DNA of 64,000 nt from Streptomyces tuirus (GTDB lineage Bacteria > Actinomycetota > Actinomycetes > Streptomycetales > Streptomycetaceae): NCBI RefSeq assembly GCF_014701095.1, contig NZ_AP023439.1, positions 4,576,001 through 4,640,000 of the forward strand, read 5' to 3'. This document shows, in pieces, positions 26,055-35,193 of this stretch. Every line of letters begins with the position of its first letter. The stretch's first letter is position 1. The translations under genes and the position numbers were made by a program. Under the pieces are notes generated by a model. The model searched no databases. It had not been told where the DNA came from and saw only the letters and a program-made list of their open reading frames with translations.

Positions 26055-26666
26055 ATGACATCCGTCCTCGTCTGCGACGACTCCCCGCTTGCCCGAGAGG
26101 CGCTCCGTCGTGCGGTCGCGACCGTGCCCGGCGTAGAGCGCGTGACGACGGCGGCCAACGGCGAGGAAGTCCTCCGCCGCTGGGGGGCCGACCGCTCGGA
26201 CCTGATTCTGATGGACGTACGCATGCCCGGACTGGGCGGCGTCGAGACGGTCCGGCGGCTGCTGTCCGCCGACCCCGGTGCGCGCATCATCATGCTCACC
26301 GTCGCCGAGGACCTGGACGGCGTGGCCCTCGCGGTCGCCGCCGGTGCCCGCGGCTATCTGCACAAGGACGCCTCCCGCGCGGAACTGCGCGCGACGGTGA
26401 CCCAGGCCCTGGCCGACCCGACCTGGCGGCTCGCCCCGCGCCGGCTGCGCTCGGCCGAGATGGGCGCCGCGCCCACGCTCACGGCGCGTGAGATCCAGGT
26501 CCTCGAAGGCATGAGCCACGGCCGCTCGAACGCGGAGATCGGCCGTGAGCTGTTCCTCTCCGAGGACACCGTCAAGACGCACGCCCGGCGCCTGTTCAAG
26601 AAGCTGGGCGCCTCGGACCGGGCCCACGCCGTGGCGCTCGGCTTCCGGTGGGGTCTGGTGCGCTAG
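26055..26666 (+). CDS. bldM: Orphan response regulator BldM
   Basis: BldM controls aerial mycelium formation and sporulation, acting as a homodimer and as a heterodimer with WhiI. The 203-residue protein has a receiver domain (residues 1-120) with D8, D9 and the phosphorylatable-looking D54 (LILMDVRMPG), and a LuxR/FixJ helix-turn-helix at about 140-200 (LTAREIQVLEGMSHGRSNAE to FKKLGASDRAHAV). No histidine kinase is adjacent. BldM is known to work without phosphorylation. The upstream BldN promoter is intact. Confidence 0.96.
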   Translation: MTSVLVCDDSPLAREALRRAVATVPGVERVTTAANGEEVLRRWGADRSDLILMDVRMPGLGGVETVRRLLSADPGARIIMLTVAEDLDGVALAVAAGARGYLHKDASRAELRATVTQALADPTWRLAPRRLRSAEMGAAPTLTAREIQVLEGMSHGRSNAEIGRELFLSEDTVKTHARRLFKKLGASDRAHAVALGFRWGLVR

Positions 26667-27036
26667 GGCCTGTCCTTCGGATCGGGCCGGCTTCGACGCG
26701 CGGCCTCCGGCGAGGGCCGGAGAGCGGGGGCACGCGGATGCCCCCGCGCGAGCCGTACCCGCGCGGACCGGAGCCGGCGGCCGACGGCGACGCCGGCGGG
26801 GAGCCGCTCCCGCCCGGGCCGGGCCGGCAGTCCGCAAGGGCGACGGCCGAGGTCCCCGGGATGATCCGAACGGCAGGTCCCAGCGGTCGTGGTGAGAGCA
26901 GGGAACGCCAGGTGGGCGCGGGTGGATCGGGGGTCCGCCGGAGGCCTGCTGCTCGTTTCGCCGCGGATGCCGCATCCTTGAGGGTGTGGAGTTCCTCGGG
27001 GACGAGTCGGTCGAGCGGAAGGGGAGGGCGCAGGGG
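26667..27036. other. Intergenic region between bldM and shbA, no gene seen
   Basis: I see no supported gene in these 370 bases. The strand is strongly GC-rich with short complementary stretches only. If the shbA start is at 27127 rather than 27037, the gap is longer. It probably holds the shbA promoter, which I could not pick out. Confidence 0.5.
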
Positions 27037-27714
27037 ATGAGTGCCGGCGCACCTGCTCATAACGCTTCGGTGCACAACAACGGGCGCGGTGCCGCGGACC
27101 CGGCGGCCGCAAGGCACCATGGACCGATGCGCGACGACGAGGCGGCCCACGCCCAGGGCCCGATCGGGGCGCTCGTCCACCGCGCCGTCGACGGGGACGA
27201 GCAGGCGACGCACGACCTGCTCGCCCATGTCCACCCCCTGGCCCTGCGCTACTGCCGCACCCGTCTGTCCCGTCTCCCGGGCGACGCGCGGCACTTCGTG
27301 GAGGACCTCGCGCAGGAGGTCTGCGTGGCGGTGCTCCTCGCCCTGCCCCGCTACCGGGACACCGGGCGTCCCTTCGAGGCGTTCGTCTTCGCCATCGCCG
27401 CCCACAAGGTCGCCGACCTGCAGCGCGCGGCGATGCGCCACCCCGGCTCGACGGCCGTCCCCTCCGACGAGATGCCCGAGCGCCCCGACGACTCCCTGGG
27501 CCCGGAGGAGCGCGCCCTGCTCAGCAGCGACGCGGAATGGGCCAAGAAACTCCTGGCCAACCTCCCCGAGAACCAGCGGGAGCTGCTCCTGCTGCGCATC
27601 GCGGTGGGGCTCACGGCCGAGGAGACCGGTCAGATGTTGGGAATGTCACCCGGTGCGGTCCGGGTTGCCCAGCACAGGGCGCTGAGTCGGCTGCGGGCGC
27701 TGGCCGAGCAGTAG
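27037..27714 (+). CDS. shbA: ECF sigma factor ShbA
   Basis: This is a SigD/ShbA-type ECF sigma factor, about 225 residues. Region 2 includes AHVHPLALRYCRTRLSRL, EDLAQEVCVAVLLALP and FEAFVFAIAAHKVADLQR. Region 4 is LPENQRELLLLRIAVGLTAE, ETGQMLGMSPGAVRVAQHRA and LSRLRAL. By position next to bldM and guaB it corresponds to ShbA, which in S. griseus directs transcription of the principal sigma gene hrdB. Start ATG 27037 (MSAGAPAHN) has GGAGGG upstream; ATG 27127 (MRDDEAAHAQ) begins where conservation is expected and is a real alternative. No anti-sigma gene is adjacent. Confidence 0.85.
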   Translation: MSAGAPAHNASVHNNGRGAADPAAARHHGPMRDDEAAHAQGPIGALVHRAVDGDEQATHDLLAHVHPLALRYCRTRLSRLPGDARHFVEDLAQEVCVAVLLALPRYRDTGRPFEAFVFAIAAHKVADLQRAAMRHPGSTAVPSDEMPERPDDSLGPEERALLSSDAEWAKKLLANLPENQRELLLLRIAVGLTAEETGQMLGMSPGAVRVAQHRALSRLRALAEQ

Positions 27715-27867
27715 TCCGGCTTGGCGAGCCTCTCAGTTGAACAGGCGGTGCGCCGCTTCCGTACGAACATACGAAGCCCGGAGCCTGACGGAACCGTGGA
27801 ATGGGACAGCCGCGCTTCCCGTTAGCATGGACATCCGCACCGATCAAGGCCATTTGGGGAAGGTGTC

Positions 27868-29373
27868 ATGACTGCCAACGTCGACGGAGTGCCCGGAAAA
27901 TTCGCGACACTCGGGCTGACCTACGACGACGTGCTGCTGCTGCCGGGTGCATCCGAGGTGCTCCCCAACGCGGTCGACACCTCGTCCCGCATCTCCCGCA
28001 ACGTCCGGGTCAACATCCCGCTGCTCTCCGCGGCGATGGACAAGGTGACCGAGTCCCGCATGGCGATCGCGATGGCCCGCCAGGGCGGCGTCGGCGTGCT
28101 GCACCGCAACCTCTCCATCGAGGACCAGGTCAACCAGGTCGACCTCGTGAAGCGCTCCGAGTCCGGCATGGTCACCGACCCGATCACGGTGCACCCCGAC
28201 GCCACGCTCGCCGAGGCCGACGCCCTGTGCGCCAAGTTCCGCATCAGCGGCGTCCCCGTCACCGACGGCAACAAGAAGCTGCTCGGCATCGTCACCAACC
28301 GCGACATGGCCTTCGAGACCGACCGCACCCGTCAGGTGCGCGAGGTCATGACGCCGATGCCGCTGGTCACCGGCAAGGTCGGCATCTCCGGCGCCGACGC
28401 CATGGAGCTGCTGCGCCGCCACAAGATCGAGAAGCTTCCCCTGGTCGACGACGCGGGTGTCCTCAAGGGCCTCATCACGGTCAAGGACTTCGTCAAGGCC
28501 GAGCAGTACCCCAACGCGGCGAAGGACACCGAGGGCCGGCTGCTGGTCGGCGCCGCCGTGGGCGCCAGCCCCGAGGCCCTGGAGCGCGCCCAGGCGCTCG
28601 CCGGTGCCGGTGTGGACTTCCTGGTCGTCGACACCTCGCACGGCCACAACAGCAACGCGCTCAGCTGGATGGCGAAGATCAAGTCGAGCGTCGGCGTCGA
28701 CGTGATCGGCGGCAACGTCGCCACGCGTGACGGCGCCCAGGCGCTGATCGACGCCGGCGTCGACGGCATCAAGGTGGGCGTGGGCCCCGGCTCGATCTGC
28801 ACCACCCGCGTGGTCGCCGGTATCGGCGTCCCGCAGGTCACGGCCATCTACGAGGCGTCCCTCGCGGCCCGCCCGGCGGGCATCCCGCTGATCGGCGACG
28901 GCGGCCTGCAGTACTCCGGCGACATCGGCAAGGCCCTGGCCGCCGGTGCCGACACGGTGATGCTCGGCAGCCTCCTCGCGGGCTGTGAGGAGTCCCCGGG
29001 CGAGCTGCAGTTCATCAACGGCAAGCAGTTCAAGTCCTACCGCGGCATGGGCTCGCTCGGCGCGATGCAGTCCCGCGGCCAGGCCAAGTCGTACTCCAAG
29101 GACCGCTACTTCCAGGCCGAGGTCGGCTCCGACGACAAGCTCGTCCCCGAGGGCATCGAGGGCCAGGTGCCCTACCGCGGTCCGCTGGCCAACGTGCTGC
29201 ACCAGCTCGTCGGCGGTCTGCGCCAGACCATGGGCTATGTGGGCGCCGCCTCCATCGACGAGATGGAGACCAAGGGCCGCTTCGTCCGGATCACCTCCGC
29301 GGGCCTCAAGGAGAGCCACCCGCACGACATCCAGATGACGGTCGAGGCGCCGAACTACAGCCGCAGCAAGTAG
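27868..29373 (+). CDS. guaB: IMP dehydrogenase
   Basis: IMP dehydrogenase oxidises IMP to XMP with NAD, the committed step to GMP. The 501-residue protein has the (beta/alpha)8 barrel interrupted by two CBS domains (about residues 95-215, including VTDPITVHPDATLAEADALC and VREVMTPMPLVTGKVG). The catalytic cysteine is C311 in GPGSICTTRVVAG, and the mobile flap is near AKSYSKDRYF. ATG 27868 is preceded by GGGGAAGG. guaB3 follows 105 bases later; guaA is 25 kb away. Confidence 0.97.
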   Translation: MTANVDGVPGKFATLGLTYDDVLLLPGASEVLPNAVDTSSRISRNVRVNIPLLSAAMDKVTESRMAIAMARQGGVGVLHRNLSIEDQVNQVDLVKRSESGMVTDPITVHPDATLAEADALCAKFRISGVPVTDGNKKLLGIVTNRDMAFETDRTRQVREVMTPMPLVTGKVGISGADAMELLRRHKIEKLPLVDDAGVLKGLITVKDFVKAEQYPNAAKDTEGRLLVGAAVGASPEALERAQALAGAGVDFLVVDTSHGHNSNALSWMAKIKSSVGVDVIGGNVATRDGAQALIDAGVDGIKVGVGPGSICTTRVVAGIGVPQVTAIYEASLAARPAGIPLIGDGGLQYSGDIGKALAAGADTVMLGSLLAGCEESPGELQFINGKQFKSYRGMGSLGAMQSRGQAKSYSKDRYFQAEVGSDDKLVPEGIEGQVPYRGPLANVLHQLVGGLRQTMGYVGAASIDEMETKGRFVRITSAGLKESHPHDIQMTVEAPNYSRSK

Positions 29374-29478
29374 CGGCCCGGCCTTCCGAGGGCGGCTCCG
29401 GGGCATCCGGGGCCGCCCTCGTCGTGCCCGTCGGCGATACTGGAAGACGCTGCAACGCATCAGGGAAAGGCCACAGAC

Positions 29479-30603
29479 GTGACTGAGATCGAGATCGGGC
29501 GCGGCAAGCGCGGCCGCCGGGCGTACGCCTTCGACGACATCGCCGTCGTCCCCAGCCGCCGTACGCGGGACCCGAAGGAGGTCTCGATCGCCTGGCAGAT
29601 CGACGCCTACCGCTTCGAGCTGCCCTTCCTGGCCGCCCCCATGGACTCGGTCGTCTCCCCGGCCACCGCGATCCGCATCGGCGAGCTCGGCGGCCTCGGC
29701 GTGCTGAACCTCGAGGGCCTGTGGACGCGCTACGAGGACCCGCAGCCGCTGCTCGACGAGATCGCCGGGCTGGACTCGGAGACCGCGACCCGCCGTCTGC
29801 AGGAGATCTACGCGGCTCCCATCAAGGAGGAGCTGATCGGGCAGCGCATCAAGGAGGTGCGCGACTCCGGCGTCGTCACCGCCGCCGCGCTCTCCCCGCA
29901 GCGCACCGCCCAGTTCTCCAAGGCCGTCGTGGACGCGGGCGTGGACATCTTCGTCATCCGCGGTACGACGGTCTCGGCGGAGCACGTCTCCGGCGCGCAC
30001 GAGCCGCTGAACCTGAAGCAGTTCATCTACGAGCTGGACGTCCCGGTGATCGTCGGCGGCTGCGCCACGTACACGGCGGCCCTGCACCTGATGCGCACCG
30101 GTGCGGCCGGCGTGCTGGTCGGCTTCGGCGGCGGCGCGGCGCACACCACGCGCAATGTCCTCGGCATCCAGGTCCCGATGGCCACGGCGGTCGCGGACGT
30201 GGCCGCCGCCCGCCGTGACTACATGGACGAGTCCGGCGGCCGGTATGTGCACGTGATCGCGGACGGCGGTGTCGGCTGGTCCGGCGACCTGCCCAAGGCG
30301 ATCGCCTGCGGCGCCGACTCGGTCATGATGGGCTCCCCGCTCGCGCGCGCGACCGACGGTCCCGGCAAGGGGCACCACTGGGGCATGGAGGCCGTGAACG
30401 AGGAGCTGCCGCGCGGCAAGAAGGTCGACCTCGGCACGGTCGGGACCATCGAGGAGATCCTCACCGGCCCGTCCCACACCCCCGACGGCTCCATGAACCT
30501 CTTCGGCGCCCTGCGCCGCGCCATGGCCACCACCGGCTACAGCGAGCTGAAGGAGTTCCAGCGCGTCGAGGTCACGGTGGCGGACTCGCAGCACCGGCGG
30601 TAG
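29479..30603 (+). CDS. guaB3: GuaB3-family IMP dehydrogenase-related protein
   Basis: This is a 374-residue IMPDH/GMP-reductase-fold barrel without CBS domains. It begins MTEIEIGRGKRGRRAYAFDD and matches the actinobacterial GuaB3 group. Where IMPDH has the nucleophile loop GPGSICTT, this protein reads GFGGGAAHTTR, with H222 at the cysteine position, so normal IMPDH or GMP-reductase chemistry through a thioimidate is unlikely as drawn. Other barrel elements are kept (VHVIADGGVGWSGDLPKAIA, CGADSVMMGSPLA). GTG 29479 is the start. A strong terminator follows. Its partner guaB lies upstream, so a role in purine nucleotide balance is inferred. Confidence 0.88.
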   Translation: MTEIEIGRGKRGRRAYAFDDIAVVPSRRTRDPKEVSIAWQIDAYRFELPFLAAPMDSVVSPATAIRIGELGGLGVLNLEGLWTRYEDPQPLLDEIAGLDSETATRRLQEIYAAPIKEELIGQRIKEVRDSGVVTAAALSPQRTAQFSKAVVDAGVDIFVIRGTTVSAEHVSGAHEPLNLKQFIYELDVPVIVGGCATYTAALHLMRTGAAGVLVGFGGGAAHTTRNVLGIQVPMATAVADVAAARRDYMDESGGRYVHVIADGGVGWSGDLPKAIACGADSVMMGSPLARATDGPGKGHHWGMEAVNEELPRGKKVDLGTVGTIEEILTGPSHTPDGSMNLFGALRRAMATTGYSELKEFQRVEVTVADSQHRR

Positions 30604-30619
30604 TCCGCCCGGGAACGCG

Positions 30620-30656
30620 GAAGGGCCGGTCACCCCGGGTGGGTGACCGGCCCTTC
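30620..30656 (+). terminator. guaB3 terminator
   Basis: Arms GAAGGGCCGGTCACCC (30620-30635) and GGGTGACCGGCCCTTC (30641-30656) are perfectly complementary with a 5-base loop, 17 bases after the guaB3 stop. It also lies at the end of the opposite-strand gene and may act in both directions. Confidence 0.88.
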
Positions 30657-30706
30657 TCATGTGCGGGGCCTTTCTCATGTGCCGCGAGGTGCCCTGCCCG
30701 GCCCCG

Positions 30707-31915
30707 TCACAGCCGGTGTGCCGCCCCCGTGGGCGCGGCGCCCCGCGTGTCGAGCAGCAGCTGGGCCTTCACCGACAGGCCCTGGAGGTCGTACGTGCGG
30801 TGCTGCTGGAGCAGGATGGTCAGGTCCGCGTCGGCTGCGGCCTCGTAGAGGGAGTCGGCGCGGGGGATGGGGCGGTCGAGGACGCTCCAGGTGGGGACGT
30901 GGGGGTCGTGGTAGCTGACCGAGGCGCCCAGCTCCATCAGGCGCAGGGCGATCTCCTGGGCGGGGGTGCCCTGGAGGTCGGCGAGGTCGGGCTTGTAGGT
31001 GACGCCCAGGAGCAGTACGCGGGCGCCCCGGGCCGACTTGCCGTGTTCGTTGAGGAGCGTGGCGGCGCGCTGGACGACGTAGCCCGGCATGCGGTTGTTG
31101 ACCTCCTGGGCCAGTTCCACCATGCGCAGGCCGCGGCCGCCGCCGGCGGTCATGTCCTGGGGGACGGAGTGGCCGCCGACGCCGGGGCCCGGGCGGAAGG
31201 CCTGGAAGCCGAACGGCTTGGTCTCGGCGCAGCGGATGACGTCCCACAGGTCGACGCCCAGGTCGTTGCAGAGGACGGCCATCTCGTTGACGAGGGCGAT
31301 GTTCACATGCCGGTAGTTGGTCTCCAGCAGCTGCACGGTCTCCGCTTCGCGGGGTCCACGCGCGCGTACCACCTTGTCGGTCAGCCGTCCGTGGAACGCG
31401 GCGGCGGACTCCGTGCAGGCCGGGGTGAGGCCGCCGATGACCTTGGGCGTGTTCGCCGGCGTGACGTCCCGGTTGCCGGGGTCGACGCGGCTGGGGGAGT
31501 ACGCCAGGTGGAAGTCGCGGCCCGCGCGCAGCCCGGAGCCCTCTTCGAGGAGCGGACGCAGGAATTCCTCCGTGGTCCCCGGGTACACGGGGGACTCCAG
31601 GATCACCGTGGTGTGCGGGCGCAGATGGGCGGCCAGGGTACGGGCGGCCGCTTCGAGCTGGCTCAGATCGAGCCCGCCGTCCGCTCCCCGCGGGGTCGGC
31701 GCGCAGATGACCGCGGTGCGCACCCGGCCGAGCTCGGCCGGGTCGGTGGTCGGCCGGAAGCCTCCCGAGAGCATCCGGCGCAGTTCGGCGGGGCTGAGCG
31801 AGCCCGCCTCGGGTCCGGTCCGGTAGCCGAGCGTGGGGATGCCTGCGGCGACGGCGGCCTGGGCCAGGGGCAGGCCGTACGCGCCGAGTCCGATGACGGC
31901 GAGATCTGCGGGCAT
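30707..31915 (-). CDS. UDP-sugar dehydrogenase homologue lacking catalytic residues
   Basis: This 402-residue protein has the full UDP-glucose/UDP-ManNAc dehydrogenase architecture: NAD-binding domain (ADLAVIGLGAYGLPLAQA), central helix and linker (VNIALVNEMAVLCNDLG), and UDP-binding domain (LLLGVTYKPDLADLQGTPA). The key residues are changed. The nucleophile loop GGHCIP is GGHSVPQD (S250); the helix motif KLLEN is QLLET (Q195, T199), losing the catalytic lysine and asparagine; and SPER is SPSR (S142). It also has LESPVYPGTTEEF. Normal two-step oxidation is therefore unlikely. ATG 31915 starts the fold; an ATG 45 bases upstream is possible. It is divergent from glpD. Confidence 0.85.
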   Translation of the reverse strand: MPADLAVIGLGAYGLPLAQAAVAAGIPTLGYRTGPEAGSLSPAELRRMLSGGFRPTTDPAELGRVRTAVICAPTPRGADGGLDLSQLEAAARTLAAHLRPHTTVILESPVYPGTTEEFLRPLLEEGSGLRAGRDFHLAYSPSRVDPGNRDVTPANTPKVIGGLTPACTESAAAFHGRLTDKVVRARGPREAETVQLLETNYRHVNIALVNEMAVLCNDLGVDLWDVIRCAETKPFGFQAFRPGPGVGGHSVPQDMTAGGGRGLRMVELAQEVNNRMPGYVVQRAATLLNEHGKSARGARVLLLGVTYKPDLADLQGTPAQEIALRLMELGASVSYHDPHVPTWSVLDRPIPRADSLYEAAADADLTILLQQHRTYDLQGLSVKAQLLLDTRGAAPTGAAHRL

Positions 31916-32186
31916 GGCGAGGCCGTCCTTCCCGATAGCCGAAGTGGGACAGGTACGCAAGCCCTGTGGACAGGACGGGCGAGCGCAATGTCAGACTAGG
32001 AGTAAATATGACCGATATGCGGGATTGCCCGGCCGAGTTTCGGTGAGTGTTCCGTGCGCGTTGTCCACAGGCTGAGGGTCCGTGGTGGCTGAAGTCGGGC
32101 AACCCGGTCAGAATCTGGGCAGGGGGATACGGACGGGGTCTCACCCGACGGGTGCGGCCCGCGCGACCGATGAGCGGGAGGCAGCG

Positions 32187-33893
32187 GTGAGGACAGCGAC
32201 ACTCGGACCGGCGCAGCGCGTCGAGTCACTCGCATCCATGGCCGAGCGCGAGCTGGACGTGCTGGTCGTGGGTGGAGGCGTGGTGGGTGCGGGCACCGCA
32301 CTCGACGCCGTGACCCGGGGCCTGTGCACAGGTCTGGTCGAGGCGCGTGACTGGGCGTCCGGCACTTCCAGCCGGTCCAGCAAGCTCATCCACGGCGGTC
32401 TGCGCTATCTGGAGATGCTCGACTTCGCGCTCGTCCGCGAGGCCCTGAAGGAGCGCGGGCTGCTGCTGGAGCGGCTCGCCCCGCACCTGGTGAAACCCGT
32501 GCCGTTCCTGTACCCGTTGCAGCACAAGGGCTGGGAGCGGCTGTACGCCGGTGCGGGCGTCGCCCTGTACGACGCCATGTCCATGGCCCGCGGGCACGGC
32601 CGTGGCCTGCCGATGCACCGCCATCTGACGCGCTCTCACGCCCTGCGCGTGGCCCCCGCCTTGAAGAAGGACGCCCTGGTCGGGGCGTTGCAGTACTACG
32701 ACGCCCAGATGGACGACGCGCGGTACGTGGCGAACCTGGTGCGCACGGCGGTGTCGTACGGCGCGAAGGCCGCCAACCGGGCGCCGGTGACGGGCTTCCT
32801 GCGCGAGGGCGAGCGGGTCGTCGGGGCCCGGGTGCAGGACGTCGAGGCGGGCGGCGAGTACGAGGTCCGCGCCAAGCAGGTCGTCAACGCGACCGGCGTG
32901 TGGACGGACGACACCCAGGCGATGGTCGGGGAGCGCGGCCAGTTCCACGTCCGCGCGTCCAAGGGCATCCACCTGGTCGTGCCGCGTGACCGCATCCACT
33001 CCACGACCGGGCTGATCCTGCGCACGGAGAAGTCGGTGCTGTTCGTCATCCCCTGGGGCCGGCACTGGATCATCGGCACCACGGACACCGAATGGGACCT
33101 CGACAAGGCCCACCCGGCCGCGTCCAGCGCGGACATCGACTACCTGCTGGAACATGTGAACTCGGTGCTGGCGGTGCCGCTGACCAGGGCCGACGTCCAG
33201 GGCGTGTACGCGGGCCTGCGGCCGCTGCTCGCGGGTGAGTCCGACGCGACCAGCAAGCTGTCCCGCGAGCACACCGTGGCGCACACGGTGCCCGGGCTGG
33301 TCGTCGTGGCGGGCGGCAAGTACACGACGTACCGGGTCATGGCCAAGGACGCGGTGGACGCGGCGGTGCACGGGCTGGACATGCGCGTCGCCGAGTGCGT
33401 CACCGAGGACGTGCCGCTGCTGGGCGCCGAGGGCTACCCGGCGCTGTGGAACGCGCGGGCGCGGATCGCCGCCCGGACCGGGCTCCACGTGGTGCGGGTC
33501 GAGCACCTGCTGAACCGCTACGGGACGATGACCGAGGAGCTCCTCGCTCTCATCGCCGAGGACCCGTCGCTGGGCAAGCCCCTCCCGGCGGCCGACGACT
33601 ACCTGCGCGCCGAGATCGTGTACGCGGCCTCCCACGAGGGGGCGCGGCATCTGGACGACGTGCTGACCCGGCGGACGCGCATCTCGATCGAGACCTTCGA
33701 CCGGGGCACCCGCAGCGCACGCGACGCCGCGGAGCTGATGGCGCCGGTGCTGGGCTGGGACAAGGGCCAGATCGAGCGCGAGGTCGAGCACTACCAGAAG
33801 CGGGTGGAGGCCGAGCGGGAGTCGCAGCGGCAGCCGGACGACCTGACCGCGGACGCGGCGCGGCTGGGGGCGCCGGACATCGTGCCGTTGTAG
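32187..33893 (+). CDS. glpD: Glycerol-3-phosphate dehydrogenase (aerobic, FAD)
   Basis: GlpD oxidises glycerol-3-phosphate to dihydroxyacetone phosphate at the membrane and passes electrons to quinone. The 568-residue protein has the FAD dinucleotide fold (LDVLVVGGGVVGAGTALDAV), the substrate-site region SGTSSRSSKLIHGGLRYLEM, and GVYAGLRPLLAGES with GGKYTTYRVMAKDAVD. GTG 32187 follows GGGAGG at 32176-32181; longer upstream reading is unsupported. No glpF or glpK is nearby, so the gene is separate from a glycerol uptake operon. Confidence 0.95.
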   Translation: MRTATLGPAQRVESLASMAERELDVLVVGGGVVGAGTALDAVTRGLCTGLVEARDWASGTSSRSSKLIHGGLRYLEMLDFALVREALKERGLLLERLAPHLVKPVPFLYPLQHKGWERLYAGAGVALYDAMSMARGHGRGLPMHRHLTRSHALRVAPALKKDALVGALQYYDAQMDDARYVANLVRTAVSYGAKAANRAPVTGFLREGERVVGARVQDVEAGGEYEVRAKQVVNATGVWTDDTQAMVGERGQFHVRASKGIHLVVPRDRIHSTTGLILRTEKSVLFVIPWGRHWIIGTTDTEWDLDKAHPAASSADIDYLLEHVNSVLAVPLTRADVQGVYAGLRPLLAGESDATSKLSREHTVAHTVPGLVVVAGGKYTTYRVMAKDAVDAAVHGLDMRVAECVTEDVPLLGAEGYPALWNARARIAARTGLHVVRVEHLLNRYGTMTEELLALIAEDPSLGKPLPAADDYLRAEIVYAASHEGARHLDDVLTRRTRISIETFDRGTRSARDAAELMAPVLGWDKGQIEREVEHYQKRVEAERESQRQPDDLTADAARLGAPDIVPL

Positions 33894-33978
33894 ATCGCCC
33901 CACTGCCCGCCCCGCGGCGGCCGACTGTCACTCGAACGGGTGTAGGGAAGCGGGATCTTCGTTCGGGAGCGGGTCGTT

Positions 33979-35022
33979 CTACGAGGTGCGGGGGCAGAAC
34001 TCGGCGGCGAGCATCGCGGGCTCGAGACCGGCATCTGCGATCGCGTCCGTGTTCACGCGGAAGGTGAGGACACGACGGCCGTCGACGGTGGCCGCGGTGC
34101 GCACGTAGCTGCCGGATATGTGCCCGTTGTGCCCCCACACCCTCGTGCCGCACGGAAGTTTTTCGGGAAACAGCCCCATGCCGTACGCGCCGTGTGCGGC
34201 ACGGGTGTCGAGCATCTCGCGCAGCCAGTGCGGGGGCAGCAGCCGGCCGCCGAGCAGGGCCGCGTAGAAGCGGTCCAGGTCGGCGAGCGTGGACACCAAC
34301 TCGCCCGCGGCTCCGGCCACCCGCGGGTCGAGTGCGGTGACGTCGGTTCCGTCGGCGGTGTAGGCGCGGCCGTGCGGTGAGGGCAGCGTGGACCGGGATC
34401 CGGGGAAGGAGGTGCCCGTCAGGCGCAGGGGAGTGATGATGCGGCGCTCAGCCTCTGTGGCGTACGAGTGCCCGGTGACCTGCCGGATGACCAGGCCGAG
34501 CAGGACGTAGTTGGTGTTGGAGTAGGAGAAGTGGCCGCGTGCGGCCGGGGGGTGGGTGACGGCGATGTTCAGGGCCTGACGGGGTGTGACGGGGGTGGCT
34601 CCGTCGGTGTCCGTGGTGAAGTCGGGCAGGCCGCTGGTGTGGGTGAGCAGGGAGCGCAGGGTCAGCGCGCGGCCGTCGTTGCCCGCTCCTCGCACCAGGC
34701 CCGGCAGGTGCTGCTCCACCGTGTCGGACAGCGAGAGCCGGTGCTCGGCGGCCAGTTGCAGCACGACCGTCGCGATGAACGTCTTCGTGATGCTTCCGGC
34801 GCGGAAGTGGTCCGACCGGGCGATTCCCGGCCCGTCGGCGGCGTAGCGGGTGGTGGTGCCCTCCTGGGCGAGCAGGGCCGCGGCCGGGGCCCTGCCCTGT
34901 GTCACCAGCAGGGGCAGTACCGCGTCGACCGGCGGCATCGAGAGGGCCGACGAGTCGGCCGGGAGCAGGGAGAGGAGCGCGGCGGCCGCGGGCAGTGCCA
35001 GCAATGTCCGGAACGACGGCAT
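33979..35022 (-). CDS. Secreted serine beta-lactamase/DD-peptidase-like hydrolase
   Basis: This is a 347-residue class C beta-lactamase-fold enzyme, most likely a D-alanyl-D-alanine carboxypeptidase or esterase. The signal peptide is residues 1-27 (FRTLLALPAAAALLSLLPAD). Active-site motifs are S77-I-T-K80 (SxxK), YSNTNYVLLG (YxN) and GHNGHISGS (HxG). ATG 35022 has GAGGAG with about 5 bases of spacing. It acts outside the membrane, on peptidoglycan or a related substrate. The first kinase gene is divergent, 171 bases away. Confidence 0.92.
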   Translation of the reverse strand: MPSFRTLLALPAAAALLSLLPADSSALSMPPVDAVLPLLVTQGRAPAAALLAQEGTTTRYAADGPGIARSDHFRAGSITKTFIATVVLQLAAEHRLSLSDTVEQHLPGLVRGAGNDGRALTLRSLLTHTSGLPDFTTDTDGATPVTPRQALNIAVTHPPAARGHFSYSNTNYVLLGLVIRQVTGHSYATEAERRIITPLRLTGTSFPGSRSTLPSPHGRAYTADGTDVTALDPRVAGAAGELVSTLADLDRFYAALLGGRLLPPHWLREMLDTRAAHGAYGMGLFPEKLPCGTRVWGHNGHISGSYVRTAATVDGRRVLTFRVNTDAIADAGLEPAMLAAEFCPRTS

Positions 35023-35193
35023 GCAGACTCCTCCCTGGTCGGGGCCCATCATGCAAGGCCACGCGGGCCGTGCCGCACCCGGGTGTCCGGGGGGCTGGGC
35101 CGCGGGGGCTCGCCAGGGGGCCCCTGGGCGCCGGGCACTTGTCGGGTGAGGGACAATGGAGGCTCTGTCAGGGCGGGTTGTATGAGGGGACGC

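Noticed and set aside
27037..27126. Treating the first 30 codons of shbA as surely coding
   Set aside because: Conservation is expected only from ATG 27127; both starts are kept as options.
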